DNA of 64,000 nt from Cycas panzhihuaensis (GCA_023213395.1 CM041465.1:197911741-197975740), one strand, 5' to 3'; positions 37,198-52,536 are shown, counted from the stretch's first letter. Numbers and translations: made by a program. Notes: generated by a model from the letters alone, not told the origin.

Positions 37198-39124
37198 CTT
37201 TATTAAAATTTTTATTTCTATAGCTTATTAATATGAATAGAAGATTCTTCTACATCTCACCCTAAGAATTCTAGAATTATTAGCAAGTCTTTAGAATGAG
37301 TATTCATGAGAATAACTTGGTTGTTCCTCTTGGATGTCTCCAACTTTCATCTAATAAGAATGTGGCCTCCTGGAAAATATGGCCATTTAGTGAAAACTAA
37401 ATATGTATAATATTATTTCCTAGAAAAAGAAAATAAAAAAGTAATTAGGGGATATTATTCCTAGTATGATTTCCAATTATTACCTGGTCTCTTTACTCAC
37501 CCTTCCCAAAGGTTGTGTTATGTTGAACTCTAGTTTGTGAATGGTCCTAATAGATTAGTATACATAGGATGAAGGCAATATGCAAACTATAAAACATTTT
37601 ATACCCAAGCTCATGATTAACTTGTATGATAAGATAAATTAATATACAAAGTATACACTATATACAAAGTTAGTTGTTGTTATTTGGAGAGTGTTCCATG
37701 AATATATTTAGAGGTTAAAAGCTTATCTAAATGTAATGAAAGAGAATGAAAGAAAAAAGGAATGGAGAGGAGAGAAAAGAGGGTAATAGGCTATCATTGT
37801 AATAGAGTCTAATAAATGAAATATGATGTAGTTCATAGAGTAAACACACACCTTGAGAATTAACATCTATGAAAGGCAACAAATCATAGACAATAAAATG
37901 GCTAGGTTATCCAATGATCTACACCATTATCCTTTCAATATAATAAAATAAAATATCATGCTACAAACCACACGGGCAAGTAGAAGTACATTAACCTATA
38001 TAACTTGCATCATGAATTTCTTAATCAAAATGAATACAACTCTATTAGGAAAACCATAGATGAGTATTTTATTCATTAAGAGAAAAATGTTTCTTATAAA
38101 AGAGACACATCTAGACTCATGCAATACTTTAAATAACATCTTGATAACACCCATTAAGTTTTTATTTAGTAAATAATGTGATATATAATAATTTAGTTAA
38201 GAAAGAAAATAAAGAAAGAAGTGAAGAAAGAATATGGAAGAATGGATAAGGAACAAGAAGATTGAGAACTTGTGAAATGCAAGTCTCTCCCAACTATTTT
38301 TCATCATGCAGATCCCTCCCTTGCACCACTTCCCCAATACCAACATCCCCTTGTGGCATCTTTCTCTTCCATCTCCTATCTTGTATCTTATACTATTTGT
38401 GACCACTCTATAACCCTTTATAGAACTCTAGTGCTACTTTTATAATAATCAAACTCAAATAAGATAGATATACTATAAATATATAATCTAGTGGTGAATT
38501 TGTTGTAAATACCTTTTGATATACAATTAAGTTATGTAAGTTGATGCCTATATCTTGATTTGTTGAAGTTCTTCATCTTCCTATCGGTCTCTTATTATGA
38601 TCTACTCATTCTTTTATTAAATGAAAAATGAGGCAAATGAATGTGTGATGGTTTTTCGTTCATCATACCAGTCCACACATATGAGATTTAACAAGTTGAT
38701 GAGTTAGCATTACTTCATTGATAATATCAATGGATTGTCAGTTGATTTCACATATTTAAGTTTAAATGATTTGTAAAATTTACTCATTTACAATATTGTA
38801 AGGAGGAGCCCCTTTGTATCCACTGCATTTCACATGGATAGGGTTGAGTCACTTTGTCTATTCACCTACATTTTCATAATCTCACAAATGATAAAATTTG
38901 GGCTTGGTCTTCCTTATGAGAGCTATAATATATGAAAATGTCCTTTCTAAAGTATTCTAAGTGTATTTTTCATCATAGATTTCAGGCATTTAATTTGTCT
39001 TTCCTTAAAAAACTCTCATTTGAGTGTATCCTTCTAATTATTGCCATCCTTTCACTTGATTTATGAATATTGAATGAAATAAAAATTTTACACCAAAATA
39101 TGAGTCAACTAAAGAGAATGATCT
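37198..39124. other. Unassigned AT-rich region
   Basis: It should contain the leader and 5' LTR of the gypsy fossil, but no primer site or LTR partner of 27001-27425 was recognised. No other gene is visible. Confidence 0.35.
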
Positions 39125-40440
39125 AGTTGAGGATGTGACTCAACCTCAATAGACTCCCACCTCAGGGAGATAAACTTTTATAAGGAGGTAACCTGATAGG
39201 CATTCTCCTAAAGGATTTCATTATGTTTCATTTATTTTAGCTTCTACAAATCATAATACAAGAATTATTCTCAAGGCTCTTGAGTCAAGATAGAATGAGT
39301 TCTAAGAAAAGGCCATGGAAGATAAAATGAAAGCCTTAGACAAGAATATAATAGTCAATGCAATTTACTAATGGTAGAAATCCTATTAGAAATAAATGAC
39401 TCTTCAAGAAGAAGTTTAGGTATAAAGAATTTAGTATGTAGGTTGAAGAAGTTATTATATAGCTTGAAAGAGCCAATAATGGTGTGATACTAGAAATTTG
39501 ACATATATGCATTAAGAGATGATTCTCAACACAATAAAGTTAATTATTATATTTAGTAAAAATAGGTTAGTGATTATTTCATTATCTTGGCTTTGCATTT
39601 AACAACATCTTATTAATAGGCAATAGTAAAAGAATAATCAAGTTTGTGAAAGTCCATCTAACATCTCACTTTGAGTTGAATGATCTTGGTGAAACACACT
39701 TTATTTTGGGCATTGGGATTAAGAGAGATATGAAAAACATAAAACTTTGGCTTAACTAAACTATTCTTATTAACTAAGCAATACCTAAAAACTTATCAAG
39801 ATGTTAGAGATATAATTTATATTCTATGCAAGTGTAATTAGAAGTATGATGTATGTTATGGTTTGTACTTAGTCAAGCATTACACATGTAGTGGAAATTA
39901 TGAGTTAATACATGTCTAATCTAGGCAGACAACATTGGGCTACAATGAAGAGAATTCTTAAGTATCTATGAGGTATATCATAATGTTGAATTTTCTATAA
40001 AGGAAGTCCCATACATAACATAATAGTGGATTTGATAGCTTTCATTGATGCAGACTGGGTTGGAGATCTTGATAATAGAATACCTACAAGTGGTATGTAT
40101 TTAACTTATTTGGAAGAACATTTAGCTAGATGACTAAGTAATAACCAATTATTAACTCTTAATCACAAAAGTTAAGTATAAGATTGCTACTAATGTATGA
40201 AAGATAACGTTTTGACTTCAGATATTTTTCATAGATATTCACTTTATGCAGAAAATAGTGAGGATAGATTGTGATAATCAAAGTGTTATTTGTCTAGCAA
40301 ATAATTCTACATTTCATTCTCAATTGAAGTATCTTAATATGGAGTTCCATTTTATCAAAGGCATGATAAAGAGTCATAAAGTAGAATTATATAAATGAAT
40401 GTAGTTGGCTCATTACTAAGGGTAGTTAATTTAGAAAATT
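39125..40440 (+). pseudogene. Ty1/copia RT and RNase H fossil
   Basis: A plus-strand remnant with many frameshifts. Motifs in order are YVSFILASTN near 39225, EKAMEDKMKALDKN near 39305-39350 (start of RVT_2), HFELNDLGETHFILGIGIKR near 39670-39730, RQHWATMKRILKYL near 39925-39965, LIAFIDADWVGDLDNR near 40035-40080 (with the RNase H Asp kept), DCDNQSVICLANN near 40270-40310 and LKYLNMEFHFIKGMI near 40325-40370. The central RT with YVDD is lost. It is independent of the other copia elements here. Confidence 0.8.
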
Positions 40441-43400
40441 TTACTTAGTGCAGAAAAGTAATGGGTGTTTTAAATTTTAGCATTTAGTAGTTTGTGTGTA
40501 TAACGTCTTCATAAAGTATTTAAAAAGTGGGATTGTTTCCTCAAAATTTAGCCTCTTTGGTCCTCAGGTATGGTTCCTTCCTTATTTTTGCTTTGTATGG
40601 TTTGGCATGTTTGTTATGATGTCCTTGTATGCCATGAGTAACTATTCTAGGGCATCCATGATTGAAATCCACTATGTATTAAATCAAAGGTCTATTTTCT
40701 TATACTACTAGCCACCCTTATGCACTTTGTCTTGACTTATTATTTTATATTTCTCTATATTTTCTTAGTTTATTCTTAGCTTGAAATATTCTATTTATTG
40801 GTTTTCTAGATTTTGATTATGTCATCTTGTCATATTAGTAAAGGCCTTGTCAAATTTCTTCACAACATCTCATCATCATTGCATGGATCTTGTCAAAAGT
40901 TTGACAATGTGAAATATACCATCAAAATTTATGGAAATACAGTTAATATATTTGATGGTACCATTAAATGTGGTGATGTGGACTTGCGATTTTAATAGTA
41001 CACTTCTAATTTTGATAGCATTGATTATGCATGCACCCAAAATAGAAAAAGTTTTATTTTTTACTCTATTTTACATTTTATTTTAGCTTTTATACTAGAA
41101 TTAATGTGGTATATGGATTTTATATGTATAATACAAGTGCTTTTGTTTTATTTTTTGTACAAAGACCATGTTTTGATAGCTCTATATAATCTTGTAAGCT
41201 CATTTGATATGGGACTTTTGGGTGAATTGTTTAAATCATTTGTTATTCTCATGCCTATCTTATTTTCTTTTACCTTGTTTCTTCATTATGAGCTTATCAT
41301 GTTATGTGTATAGGTCTTGGATGCTTGATTAGATGCTAGTAAACAAGTTGTGGTGGGTTTTCAACTAGTTGGAGAGAAATTCATTTGTTCCTTTATCTCT
41401 CATTGCTTAGTGACTTTTCTTCTTCCTTCTAACTTGTTTAAATTATTTTTTTCTTCACTTTAAGTTTTTTGTTTTTATCATGTGGTAGCTCTGAGTCAAC
41501 AATAATGTCCTATTACATTTGGTTTTAAAAGTAAATACAAGTATCTCTTGCTCCTTTCTTATTTGTGAAGCATGATTTATCATGGATTTACTTGCTTTAT
41601 ATTACTTAATTGAGTGAGTTTGGGTGTATTTCAATTATTTGCTTTAGGTTTATTATTTTATGGCTTGTTGGAATTTTTAGTTGGGATACTTATCAAGGGT
41701 CCTCCACTTGATTGTGGTAAAGTTAGGGCCAACTTCCCTTTTCTCACATTTAACTTATTTTGTTTGCTTGCACTTTACCTCACCTCCACTCTTGGATGCA
41801 AGCACTACAAGTGGAATAACTTGCCTTCTAAGAATGATTCTTAAGTGCCTGCCACCTTCACATGTAGGTATAGTAACATATGATAATTTCTTCTCTTATT
41901 TTAACTCTTAGAGTTTACATGTTATATTTGATACTTTGAAGTTACATTTTTTTAAAGGTTTTTATTACAATTTCTTATAGTAAAGATGACTTAACTAATA
42001 TTTTGTATATGTAACCTCGCCTTGGATTTATGACTTTTCTTATAGATTTTTATTACTTTACAAGGGATTTTTCTTAAGACCTAAATAATATTCCCTTTGG
42101 AGGGAAAAGTAAAAAGATACTTAAAAACATATAAAATATAAAATATAAAATGTAAAGCTAAAAAATAAGAGCAAAAAACTTCCCAAAGGGCAATCCCCTT
42201 CTTATTTAACCTTTATCGCTTGCCATTTCATTTTTGGACTACTTGTAAATCTTTCTTATTTCAACTATCATTTAGATGCATGTGACTATGAAGGGAAAAG
42301 TCAAGTATAAGTGCACTTTGATCATAGGTCCTCTAATTCACTTATTTCTTTTAATAAAGTTGTTTTGATTACCTTATTTATTTCTTTTATGAAAGTTACT
42401 TAGTATGACTAGCTTGAGGTAGATTTATAGTTTACTTTATGTTGCTCATGTGGAGCACCATAGTTACACCTCATTGTTGTATATGCTTGATTGCATTTTT
42501 CCAACCCTTCTTTAGAAAAAATAATATTCTCAAAGACTATCATACCTACACACATAGAATTGGTTATTAGAATAAAGCCAACCTATTATAAATATATTGT
42601 GCAAGTGGGTTAAGGAGATATAAGGAGATAGAGACTTTTGGCTTAGGTGGAGTTATAAGGACACTCATAAGGATTCCTAGGGATTTTAAGTAAGGCCTTT
42701 AATTGGGATCAATTACTTTTGGCTAAGCATGTTTGGTGATAAAACAATATGTAAATTGATATATGATCAAGTACCAATATCCATACCTTAGATAGAATCA
42801 ATTTAAAATACCAAGGGTTGTCAAAAAAGTAGCAAGATCTTATAGGTTTTTTTTTCCAAGTTCTTCCCTCTTCTTAATTCCCTTTCTCTATTTATCTTCT
42901 TATATATAAAATAATACTTAAGTTAAATTTTTATTCCATATAATCCCATTAATATTTACCTTAGTTTGCTCAAGTCATTCTTTAAATTTTACCATGAGTT
43001 GTCCCTACATCATGTTATTCATTAAGTCAATTAAGGACCCATTATCACACATTGTCTAATTATTTTATTTTTATACTCCCTCTCCCTATAAGAGGACTAA
43101 TTTATTTAGGACCTCTAAAATACTAAATAAATATTTTGGTGATCATACTAGGGAGGTCCCATACCTACTTCCTTTTTTAATCACATCACTATTGTTTCTT
43201 GGTCATATCATCACCTTGTCTTATTCCCTTGAGAGTCCTTCACCTTCCTTGCTACTTTACTTTCATCACTTGGTCTTATATCTTTTAAGAGTCCTTCATC
43301 ATCTAAGTTCATTTCTCTTATTACTTGGTTAAGCTTCTTGACTTTTCATTCACTATAGTAAATAAAAAGAAACTCTTAACTTTCAAGATAATTAAATGTT

Positions 43401-43857
43401 CTACTCATAACCAAGTTCTTCCTCCTAAAGTGTATGATTCTATAGCTTCACCTGAATTCCATGATACTAGATCCTTATGGGATATGATACAAGGGTTGTT
43501 ATAGCCCCTCATTCTCCTCTACCATCTCATACTCATTATCATCCCTCATTTACTTAACATGGTAGTGGGCCCTTCCACATATTAGATTTAGCCCACTCTT
43601 GTTAGAACAATTATCTCCTAGAGAGTTTTCCCCTCTTTAAGGCATACTTATGAGGACTTTAAGATAACTCCCTCCCAAGGTATTATCTCCTCTTCCATTG
43701 ATTCATTCTTGGAACATCTTGGATTGAGTTACCCCATGTAAGTAAGAAGTTCTTATGGATCTTGTCAAGAGGCTACCCCTTGTAATTCCTACCTTATGTC
43801 CTTGCCTCTCTTTTTCCACTAACTCCCTAACCTACTAAATTATTAGAAAATAATGTA
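40441..43857. other. Unassigned AT-rich region
   Basis: No gene supported. Open frames of 60-76 codons occur, as expected by chance. A 10 bp palindrome ATGGTACCAT lies at 40955-40964. A short imperfect tandem array (period about 56) with the phrase TCATCAC-TTGGTCTTAT lies at 43205-43330. A TATA-like CCTATAAGAGG near 43084 could mark an old LTR. Confidence 0.4.
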
Positions 43858-44098
43858 CATTTGTTAATTAGTCATGTAAAAGGTCATAAGTGATAGGTTT
43901 TATAAGATGTCAAATATGATTAGTTATAAGTGAGGTACACGTTATCCACATATGTTTATAATGTACTATATAAAACTAGAATGTGTGATGTAAAGAAAGT
44001 GTGTTTAAGAAATTATCATTGTGATGCTATTAATTTAGTTAACAGTATCTCATGATACCATATTAATCTTGGGTAAATCTTATATTATTTATTTTTCT
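43858..44098 (+). repeat. Possible 5' LTR of the following copia fossil
   Basis: It starts TGTTAATTAGTCATG, has CTATATAAAAC (TATA) near 43970 and is followed by a degraded primer site (ATATGTATCAGAGA at 44099-44112). No partner LTR was found, so boundaries are tentative. Confidence 0.35.
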
Positions 44099-44419
44099 AA
44101 TATGTATCAGAGATTTGATAAGGTTGAAGAGTAAGATACACTACAAATTTTCCAATGTGAGATTATAGGTTTACCAATTATGAGATCTTTATATTTATAA
44201 GTGATTTAATTATATAAGTGTTGCCAATTTATTTGTTAAGCTCATTTTTTAGTGTTATTGTTGAGCCACTAGTTACCTGTGGTGGTTTGGTAGAACCTTA
44301 GTGAAGTAGTCCTTATATTTGTTAAGAGAGAGGACATTTTCTATTCCAGGTCCATTTGCATGCTTATTAGGATCTATTTGTCACTATTATAAAATCCCAT
44401 TTCGTGAGGCCATTTTTCA
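44099..44419 (+). other. Start of the copia leader
   Basis: Non-coding sequence between the degraded primer site and the TA array. Nothing else was recognised. Confidence 0.35.
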
Positions 44420-46585
<2,166 letters not shown>

Positions 46586-47300
46586 AATGGCATCCTTATC
46601 ATTCTCCTCTACTCTAAATTTATTGGTTATTCTTAAATTTGATGACAATAACTATTTCATATGGTTAAGGAGCATTAAACCTACTTTATTTATAAGAGAA
46701 CTTTGTATAATTATTTTTAAAGGTTATATAGTTCATATTTTTATTTTTCATATAATTTGATTAACTTATGATGAAGAAAAAAAAATGACCTTAAAAAGAA
46801 AGATAGTAAAGCACTTTCTCTCATTTTTTCTACTATTGATGATATAATTTTTCTCATATTTATAATGTTGTAACTTTATATGATGTATGGAATACTTTAA
46901 AATTTTTATTTAAAGGAGCAACAAGTATTAGACTTCAAAATTTAAGAAGGAATTTTAAAAACATCAAGATATTTGCTTATGAATCCATCAATGACTTTGT
47001 CACTAGAGTTTAAGATGTGGTTAATCAAATGAGTTCCTTAGTTGAAGAAGCCTTTGAATAAAGACTTTCAGAAAGAATTCTTAGGAGTACTATTGAACTC
47101 AAAAAATTTGAGGATATTAATACAATGATTGAAGTGACAAAGGACTTATAAACTTTGGAGATCAATGAGTTACTTGCCATGTTACATATAGTTGAAAAGA
47201 AAAAGAGTTCAACTGAAAGTTTAGAGCAAGGTTTAACCTCTAAGGCAAGCTTAAGGGGGAGATTTAAAAGACTGCAAAAATAAGGATTAGGATGAGGTCA
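46586..47300 (+). pseudogene. gag: Copia gag fossil (host of the nested insertion)
   Basis: It opens with MASLSFSSTLN and VILKFDDNNYFIWLRSIKPT, fitting the F-D-G-x-N-Y-x-x-W start of copia gag. After frameshifts follow TSIRLQNLRRNFKNIKI, AYESINDFVTRV and RLSERILRSTIELKKFEDI, then ELLAMLHIVEKKK, matching the UBN2-type capsid core and tail. No clear zinc knuckle follows. Broken by several frameshifts and stops. Confidence 0.75.
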
Positions 47301-47559
47301 AGAATCAACATCAAATTTTAAACAATCTTAAACATCAAATTTTGGATAAAGACAAGAATAAATTTAGTTACTAATTCAATCATTAAGAGGAAGATCTCAT
47401 GGTAGAAGTCCCATGTGAAAAATAAGAAGAAGTTCACCTCAAGGAAGAAGAATAGGCTTTATGGTAAATTATTATAAATACAAAATATAAGGATAATTTT
47501 CTTACAAATGTCAAAGGAATAATTTAGCTAACACAACTACTAACAACTTAAGGAATGAA

Positions 47560-48586
47560 AATCTTCTCTATACTATTTGAATGTTCAATATTCATATGAT
47601 TAAAATGATAAATGGTATGTTGATTCTAAATGTTCCACATATATTTCCTATAATTTTAAGTTGTTTTCCAAACTTAAGAAAGACATGGAACAAAGGAAAT
47701 TTATTTTTGGCAATGACAATACTTAAGAAATTCAAGGACAGGGAATTATATCCATTAAAACAAATAATGGAGAACATTAAAATATCTAGAATATGTTATT
47801 TATATCTAGATTAAAGAAGAACTTGTTATCTATTAGATAAGTGATGGAATAATAATATAGGTTGTTATTTGATAACAATGAATGTGAAATTAGTGACAAG
47901 CTAAATAATGAAATAATTATTATTAAAGGTCAAATGACTAAGGATAGATTATTTAAACTTATTCTTTCTCCACAAATTCAAGTCTTGAATAATTCAATTT
48001 TAGATGAAAGCATACTTTGGCATCATCAATTTGGACATCTTAATTATGGTAGTCTTATTACCTTGAGGAAAAAATAAATAGTTATAAGACTTCTATCTAT
48101 ACAAATTGATAACAATATGTGTAAAGGATGTATCTATATCAAACAACATAGAGAAAGTTTTCCAAGTTCTAAGTTTCAATTTAAATAACCATTACTTTTA
48201 GTGTATGTTGATTTATATGGTCTAATGAAGACATCTACATTTAGAAATGCCAGATTCTTCTTGATACTTACTGATGATTTTAGAAGAAAATTTTAGGTAT
48301 ATTCTCTTAAAAAAATCTATAACATTTCTGAGATTTTTTGAATTCAAAGTAATGGATAATGAATAAAGTGGCGATAAGTTATAGATGTTTCATTTAAATA
48401 ATAGGGAAGAATTCATTTCAAATGATTTCACAGATTTCTACAAAAAGATTAGAATAAGAAGATAATTTATAACTCATCACATACCTCAACACAATGGAAT
48501 CATTAAAAGGAAGGTCATAACAATTATTAAAATGGCTAGATTTATGCTTAGGTATAAAGACTATAATAATAAATATTAGGCTAAAG
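47560..48586 (+). pseudogene. Copia protease and 5' half of integrase (split by insertion)
   Basis: WYVDSKCSTYIS near 47612 is the protease site (usual W-x-x-D-S-G-C-S). GAG-pre-integrase follows at 47862-48180, with RLFKLILSP, ILWHHQFGHLNYGSLITL and MCKGCIYIKQHRESFP. The integrase core has LVYVDLYGLMKT, RFFLILTDDFRRKF near 48260, NREEFISNDF near 48400 and HIPQHNGIIKRKV near 48480 (Glu of the third motif is Lys). The frame stops at 48586, where another LTR element has entered, and continues at 52043. Confidence 0.85.
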
Positions 48587-48897
48587 TGAAGAAAGTAAGA
48601 GCAGAATGGAGAAGATAAAACAGTAATTCAATACATATTCAAAACTAAGTTTAAAATATTATCAATTTATATTGAAATAGCATAACATAATTTCCTTGAT
48701 TTGGTGGTGTTAAATTAACATCGGGGGTATTAGGCCCCAAAATATATATTCGGGAGGTAAGCGGGATCCCACCTCAACCTCCAAATTTAAACTATAATAA
48801 ATAATAATAATTTAAAATAAAATAATCTTGCCTTATCCAAATGGTAGTTGGTGTGGCTCGTATGGTTCTAATGAGGTAATTAATGTTAATCCTAACA
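48587..48897 (-). repeat. 3' LTR of the nested gag-only element
   Basis: Begins TGAAGAAAGTAAGAGC and ends CCTAACA on the plus strand; it matches 51724-52037 throughout. Confidence 0.9.
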
Positions 48898-48911
48898 TTC
48901 TTCCCCATAAT
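48898..48911 (-). promoter_or_regulatory. Polypurine tract of the nested element
   Basis: TTCTTCCCCATAAT on the plus strand, a purine-rich tract on the minus strand, next to the 3' LTR. Confidence 0.65.
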
Positions 48912-49015
48912 GTCATTACATATAACTCAAGCTTTTCTTTGAGTTTGTGAAACTTATACTTTAGAAAAACTTTAAGAGAGAGATCCTGTGCTTATTCTTT
49001 TGCTTTGTTACCATC

Positions 49016-49690
49016 CTATATTGTAGTCTTTATAAGGTAGCCCTCTTCAATAATGTGTGACTCATGTGGCTTCCAAGCTTGTCTTAGCAGGATGAAGTTA
49101 ACTTGATTTGGACAAGTAGGTATGGCTACATTAAGATCTTTGTCTTCTTCATCTTTTACCTTATTGGAGTCAGTTGGGTTAATGGTACATATAACGTTAT
49201 CAAAATTCAATAATGTGATCATCAATTTTGATAGAGTCATCAATGGCACATACATCATTAGCCAATACATCATTGTTAACTTATTCTAACATTTGTCCTA
49301 CATGTAAAACATCATCAACATAACCAATTTCTTCTAGTTTTATAGTGTCTCCCCCATAAACCAATTTCAAAGTTTTCTATGTATATTTAGATGTGGTTAT
49401 CTCACTTATACTAGAGAATATATCATTATCTAATGTATAAAATATTAAACCTAAAGCCTTGCTATCTTTCTTCATATTTTCTTTAAATATTTATTCTTCC
49501 TCTAAAGTAGAATTGACACTTAAGTCATGGTAACCATCATTCACATAATTCCAAAGATTTTTAGTGATAAAGAGTGTTTTCATTAAATTTCTCCAAAGTA
49601 AAAGATTAGTGTCATCAAATATAGGAATTATCATATCATCAAGATAAGTTGCTATTATAAACATTGTGATCTTATTAATCACATAAGATT
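49016..49690 (-). pseudogene. gag: Copia-type gag remnant of the nested element
   Basis: Minus strand. IPIFDDTNLLLWRNLMKTLF and WNYVNDGYHDLSVNSTLEEE (about 49630-49491) are the N-terminal gag signature (F-D-x-x-N-x-x-x-W-x-x-x-M-x-x-x-L, then W-x-x-V-x-x-G). Next come NMKKDSKALGLIFYTLDNDI and ITTSKYT-stop-KTLKLVYGGD, the usual K-x-D-x-x-A-L-x-x-I-x-x-x-L and A-K-E-A-W-x-x-L-x-x-x-Y-x-G. The final part to 49016 is acidic and unknown. No protease or pol follows before the polypurine tract. Stops are present. Confidence 0.75.
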
Positions 49691-51707
49691 TCTTTTAACA
49701 TATAATGAGAAAATAACTTGAGATTGACATGAAATAAAACCTCTTTAGATATGAAATAAATAAACTTCTCAAATCGGTACTAGTAAGATTCCTTCTTAAC
49801 AAATAAGGCAACTTGATAATGAGATGAAAATTATATCTCTTTTTAAATAAAACAATGCAAGATAAATGTTTTCATTTTGAAATGAAATAAATATACAACC
49901 AATAATCTTTTCAAAATGATATAAGGAAACTTTAAAATAGTATGAAATCAAAGGAAAGTGAAGGCTTTTGAATGAGCTTATAATTATGCAATATAATGCA
50001 CCTTATTTAAGCTTTTAAGTGCAATAAAGATGGGCTTAAATCAACTTTTAAAATGATTTACTAATAAGGTAAATGTAACTTTTAAATGAATAAAAAATGC
50101 ACTTTTATATATGAGCCCCTTTTAAGTTGCAAAAAGATGTTAAGTATGCTTTAAATCTAGCCTTTAAACATGCACTTTATCTTAGCCTTGAATGAACTTT
50201 AAAAGATTACTTTAAAGAAGTAAGATGGCCTTAAAAATAAGTAAAACTAGGCTTGATATGAGCTTAAACCTAAAGTAAATTAACTATAAAATGAAATAAA
50301 AACTTTAAAACAAAATTATTAAGGATTAGAAAGTACCAGTTTATGAGATTTACTCCTAGAGGTCTTTCTTTCTTTTAAGAGGCCAAAAAATGAATAAAAG
50401 CTATAAAATATCAGTTGCAAGCTTATAAAATCAAGTAAAAATAATCAAAGATGGATTAGTAATCTAATAATATGTAAATAAGCTAAGATAGAATAGCTAA
50501 ATCAAACTAGGGTCAACTAGAAGAACTGACTTTACTAGCCTCAAAACCACAGAATTCCACGTTGCCATGTAGGAAGAGAATCCTAGGAGCTACCTTTATT
50601 ATCTCACTATCAAGTGTCTAGTTGTCCTCACTATTTGAGAGAGTAGATAATGCACCAGAAGCTCATTTTTTTGATTTAGACCAGCTGGGATATCTCTATA
50701 GAACTATGGCAAGGCTGAGTTGGAAGAGTTATTACACCATATGAATGAAGACCTCTTGATCTTTATCACTTAAGCCATGAGCCACACTGGATGAAAGATA
50801 ATGGGTAAACCAAGAATACTCATTAATAATCTTAATATGTGATACACTGGTCTATTATCAATGTATGATAAGCAACTCACATATAGTGTCTCTGGTATGT
50901 GATGTCTTGATAGTACTCCTATTTTCTCTCATAGTGTTGAGAATGTTGTTTCACTAGAATAAGAGCAAATGATGCCCTTTTGACTTTCAGAATACCTTTA
51001 GTCATAGAAAATATTAAATAGATTTTATTACCTTCACCAGTTAGATATTATCATTGGCCAAGTCTATGTAACTAAACCTTATAGGATCATTATTTTAGTC
51101 CTCTAAAGTAATGGCCAGTAACTAATGTTTTATGTGACCTAAATTTGAGGCCAACCTCTGCTAGAGCTACTATGAAGATTCAAAAATAGTCCACAGTGAT
51201 TTCTTGATTCTTGAATATGCTACAAAGGGTGAGTTGTATAAAGAGTTTCAATGTTGTAAATATTTTAGTGAAAGGTAGGAAACTACTTACATTACATTAC
51301 TAGTATAAGTATTACTCTATTGTCATGGAAAGCATGTAATACGCCAGAACATCAAACTAGAGAATATAGATGCAAACATCATGGTAGTATAAGGGCATAG
51401 AGATAGTGGTATGTATAAATGTACAACCAGTATAAAAAACCTCTTTTAAGTGAGAATTTCTTAGTGTAATAGGGTCAACCAAATGTAACTTTGAATGTAT
51501 GAATGATAGCTTTGCAAACAAGAAAATTCACTCTGATCTAGAAGTGAGATCTCCTTTTAGAGGAGATGAAATTTCAATCCATCTTCTTCATTAGGTAGAT
51601 GAGGCCGCCAAGAATCCAATGAGCACTTATATGTTATACTTTTGTTGAGAAAATAAGGAGATAGAAACTGCACAATTGAATGCTAATCTTACAAGCATAT
51701 ATCAACC
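49691..51707 (-). other. Long leader of the nested element
   Basis: About 2 kb without recognised frames. From about 49690 to 50300 it is dense in AAATGA/AAATAA-like words; from 50520 it is more mixed. It may contain captured sequence, but I could not identify any. Confidence 0.4.
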
Positions 51708-51720
51708 AGGCTATGATACC
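51708..51720 (-). promoter_or_regulatory. Primer binding site of the nested element
   Basis: GGCTATGATACCA on the plus strand reads TGGTATCATAGCC on the minus strand, close to the initiator tRNA-Met complement. Confidence 0.75.
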
Positions 51721-51723
51721 AAA

Positions 51724-52037
51724 TGAAAGTTGTACGAGGATAAAGTGGAGTAGATAAAATAGTAATTCAATCTATATTCAAAACCATGTTCAAAACATTA
51801 TCAATTCATATTAAAATAGTATAACATAATTTCCTTGATTTGTTGGTGTTGAATTAACATTAAGGGTATTAGGCCTTAAAATATATATTTGGGAGGCAGA
51901 GAAGAACCTGCTTCAACCTCCAAATTTAAAATATAATAAAATAATGATAACTTAAAATAAAATAATCTTACCTTATGTAAATGACAACTAGTGTGACTCA
52001 CATGGTTTCAATGAGGTGATAAACATTATTTCCAACA
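51724..52037 (-). repeat. 5' LTR of the nested gag-only element
   Basis: It starts TGAAAGTTGTACGAGG and ends TTTCCAACA, followed by TAAAG. It pairs with 48587-48897. Confidence 0.9.
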
Positions 52038-52042
52038 TAAAG

Positions 52043-52400
52043 TAGTAAATACTATAGTATGTTTATTGAATAGATGTCATACTAAAGCATTAGAGAACTT
52101 GACCCTAGAACAAGCATAGACTAGTTATAAACCAAATGTATCTAATTTAATTTAGTTTTTGTTATGTTACTTATGTACATGTTCCTGATGAGAAAAGATT
52201 GAAATTGGAAAGAAAGAGTATTAAGTGCATTTTTATAGGCTATTCAAGTGAATGAAAAAATGATAGGTTATTTGATCTAGTAGTAAATAAATTCTTTATA
52301 AGTAGAGATATGATCTTTGATGAAAATACAATATTCAAGCCTAAAGTTAATGAAGATAAATAGGTTATAGTTGAAGTTGAATTAAAATCAACTCACCTTT
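52043..52400 (+). pseudogene. Copia integrase, 3' part after the insertion
   Basis: It continues the frame broken at 48586: NTIVCLLNRCHTKALENLTL, SYKPNVSNLI, then YVHVPDEKRLKLERKSIKCI and NDRLFDLVVNKFFISRDMIF. The usual order is V-x-x-L-N-R-x-P-T-K-A-L-x-x-x-T-P-x-E-A-W, then R-x-K-L-x-x-x-S-x-x-x-I-F-I-G-Y, then V-F-D-E. The two halves join over the TAAAG duplication, which proves the insertion. No RT was found downstream, so this copia is truncated near 52450. Confidence 0.88.
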
Positions 52401-52536
52401 CATCTTCTTCAATTTTAATCTCAAGTTCAACTCCATGTTCTTCAATCAGCTCAAGTCAAGAATAAGTTATAGGTCAAAAATTACTTATTAGAAGTCATAA
52501 TCACGTTAGAATTTAGAATTTTACTGTGATACCATA

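Larger units (their letters stand above)
48587..52037 (-). mobile_element. Nested gag-only non-autonomous LTR element (3451 bp)
   Basis: LTRs at 48587-48897 (311 bp) and 51724-52037 (314 bp), TG...CA ends and a perfect 5 bp target duplication TAAAG (48582-48586 and 52038-52042). On the minus strand it has a primer site (TGGTATCATAGCC) next to the right LTR and a purine tract (ATTATGGGGAAGAA) next to the left LTR, giving the orientation. The only coding trace is a copia-type gag of about 200 codons near the 3' end, after an unusually long leader of about 2 kb. It sits inside the copia integrase. Confidence 0.88.

Noticed and set aside
38090-38110. CTTATAAAAGAGAC as a possible partner LTR TATA for the gypsy fossil
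   Set aside because: It is in the opposite orientation to the one at 27133-27144 and the flanks do not match.
49270-49400. A YVDD-like peptide (GYVDDVLHVGQ) suggesting RT
   Set aside because: It follows a copia gag segment in the same frame and has none of the flanking RT motifs.
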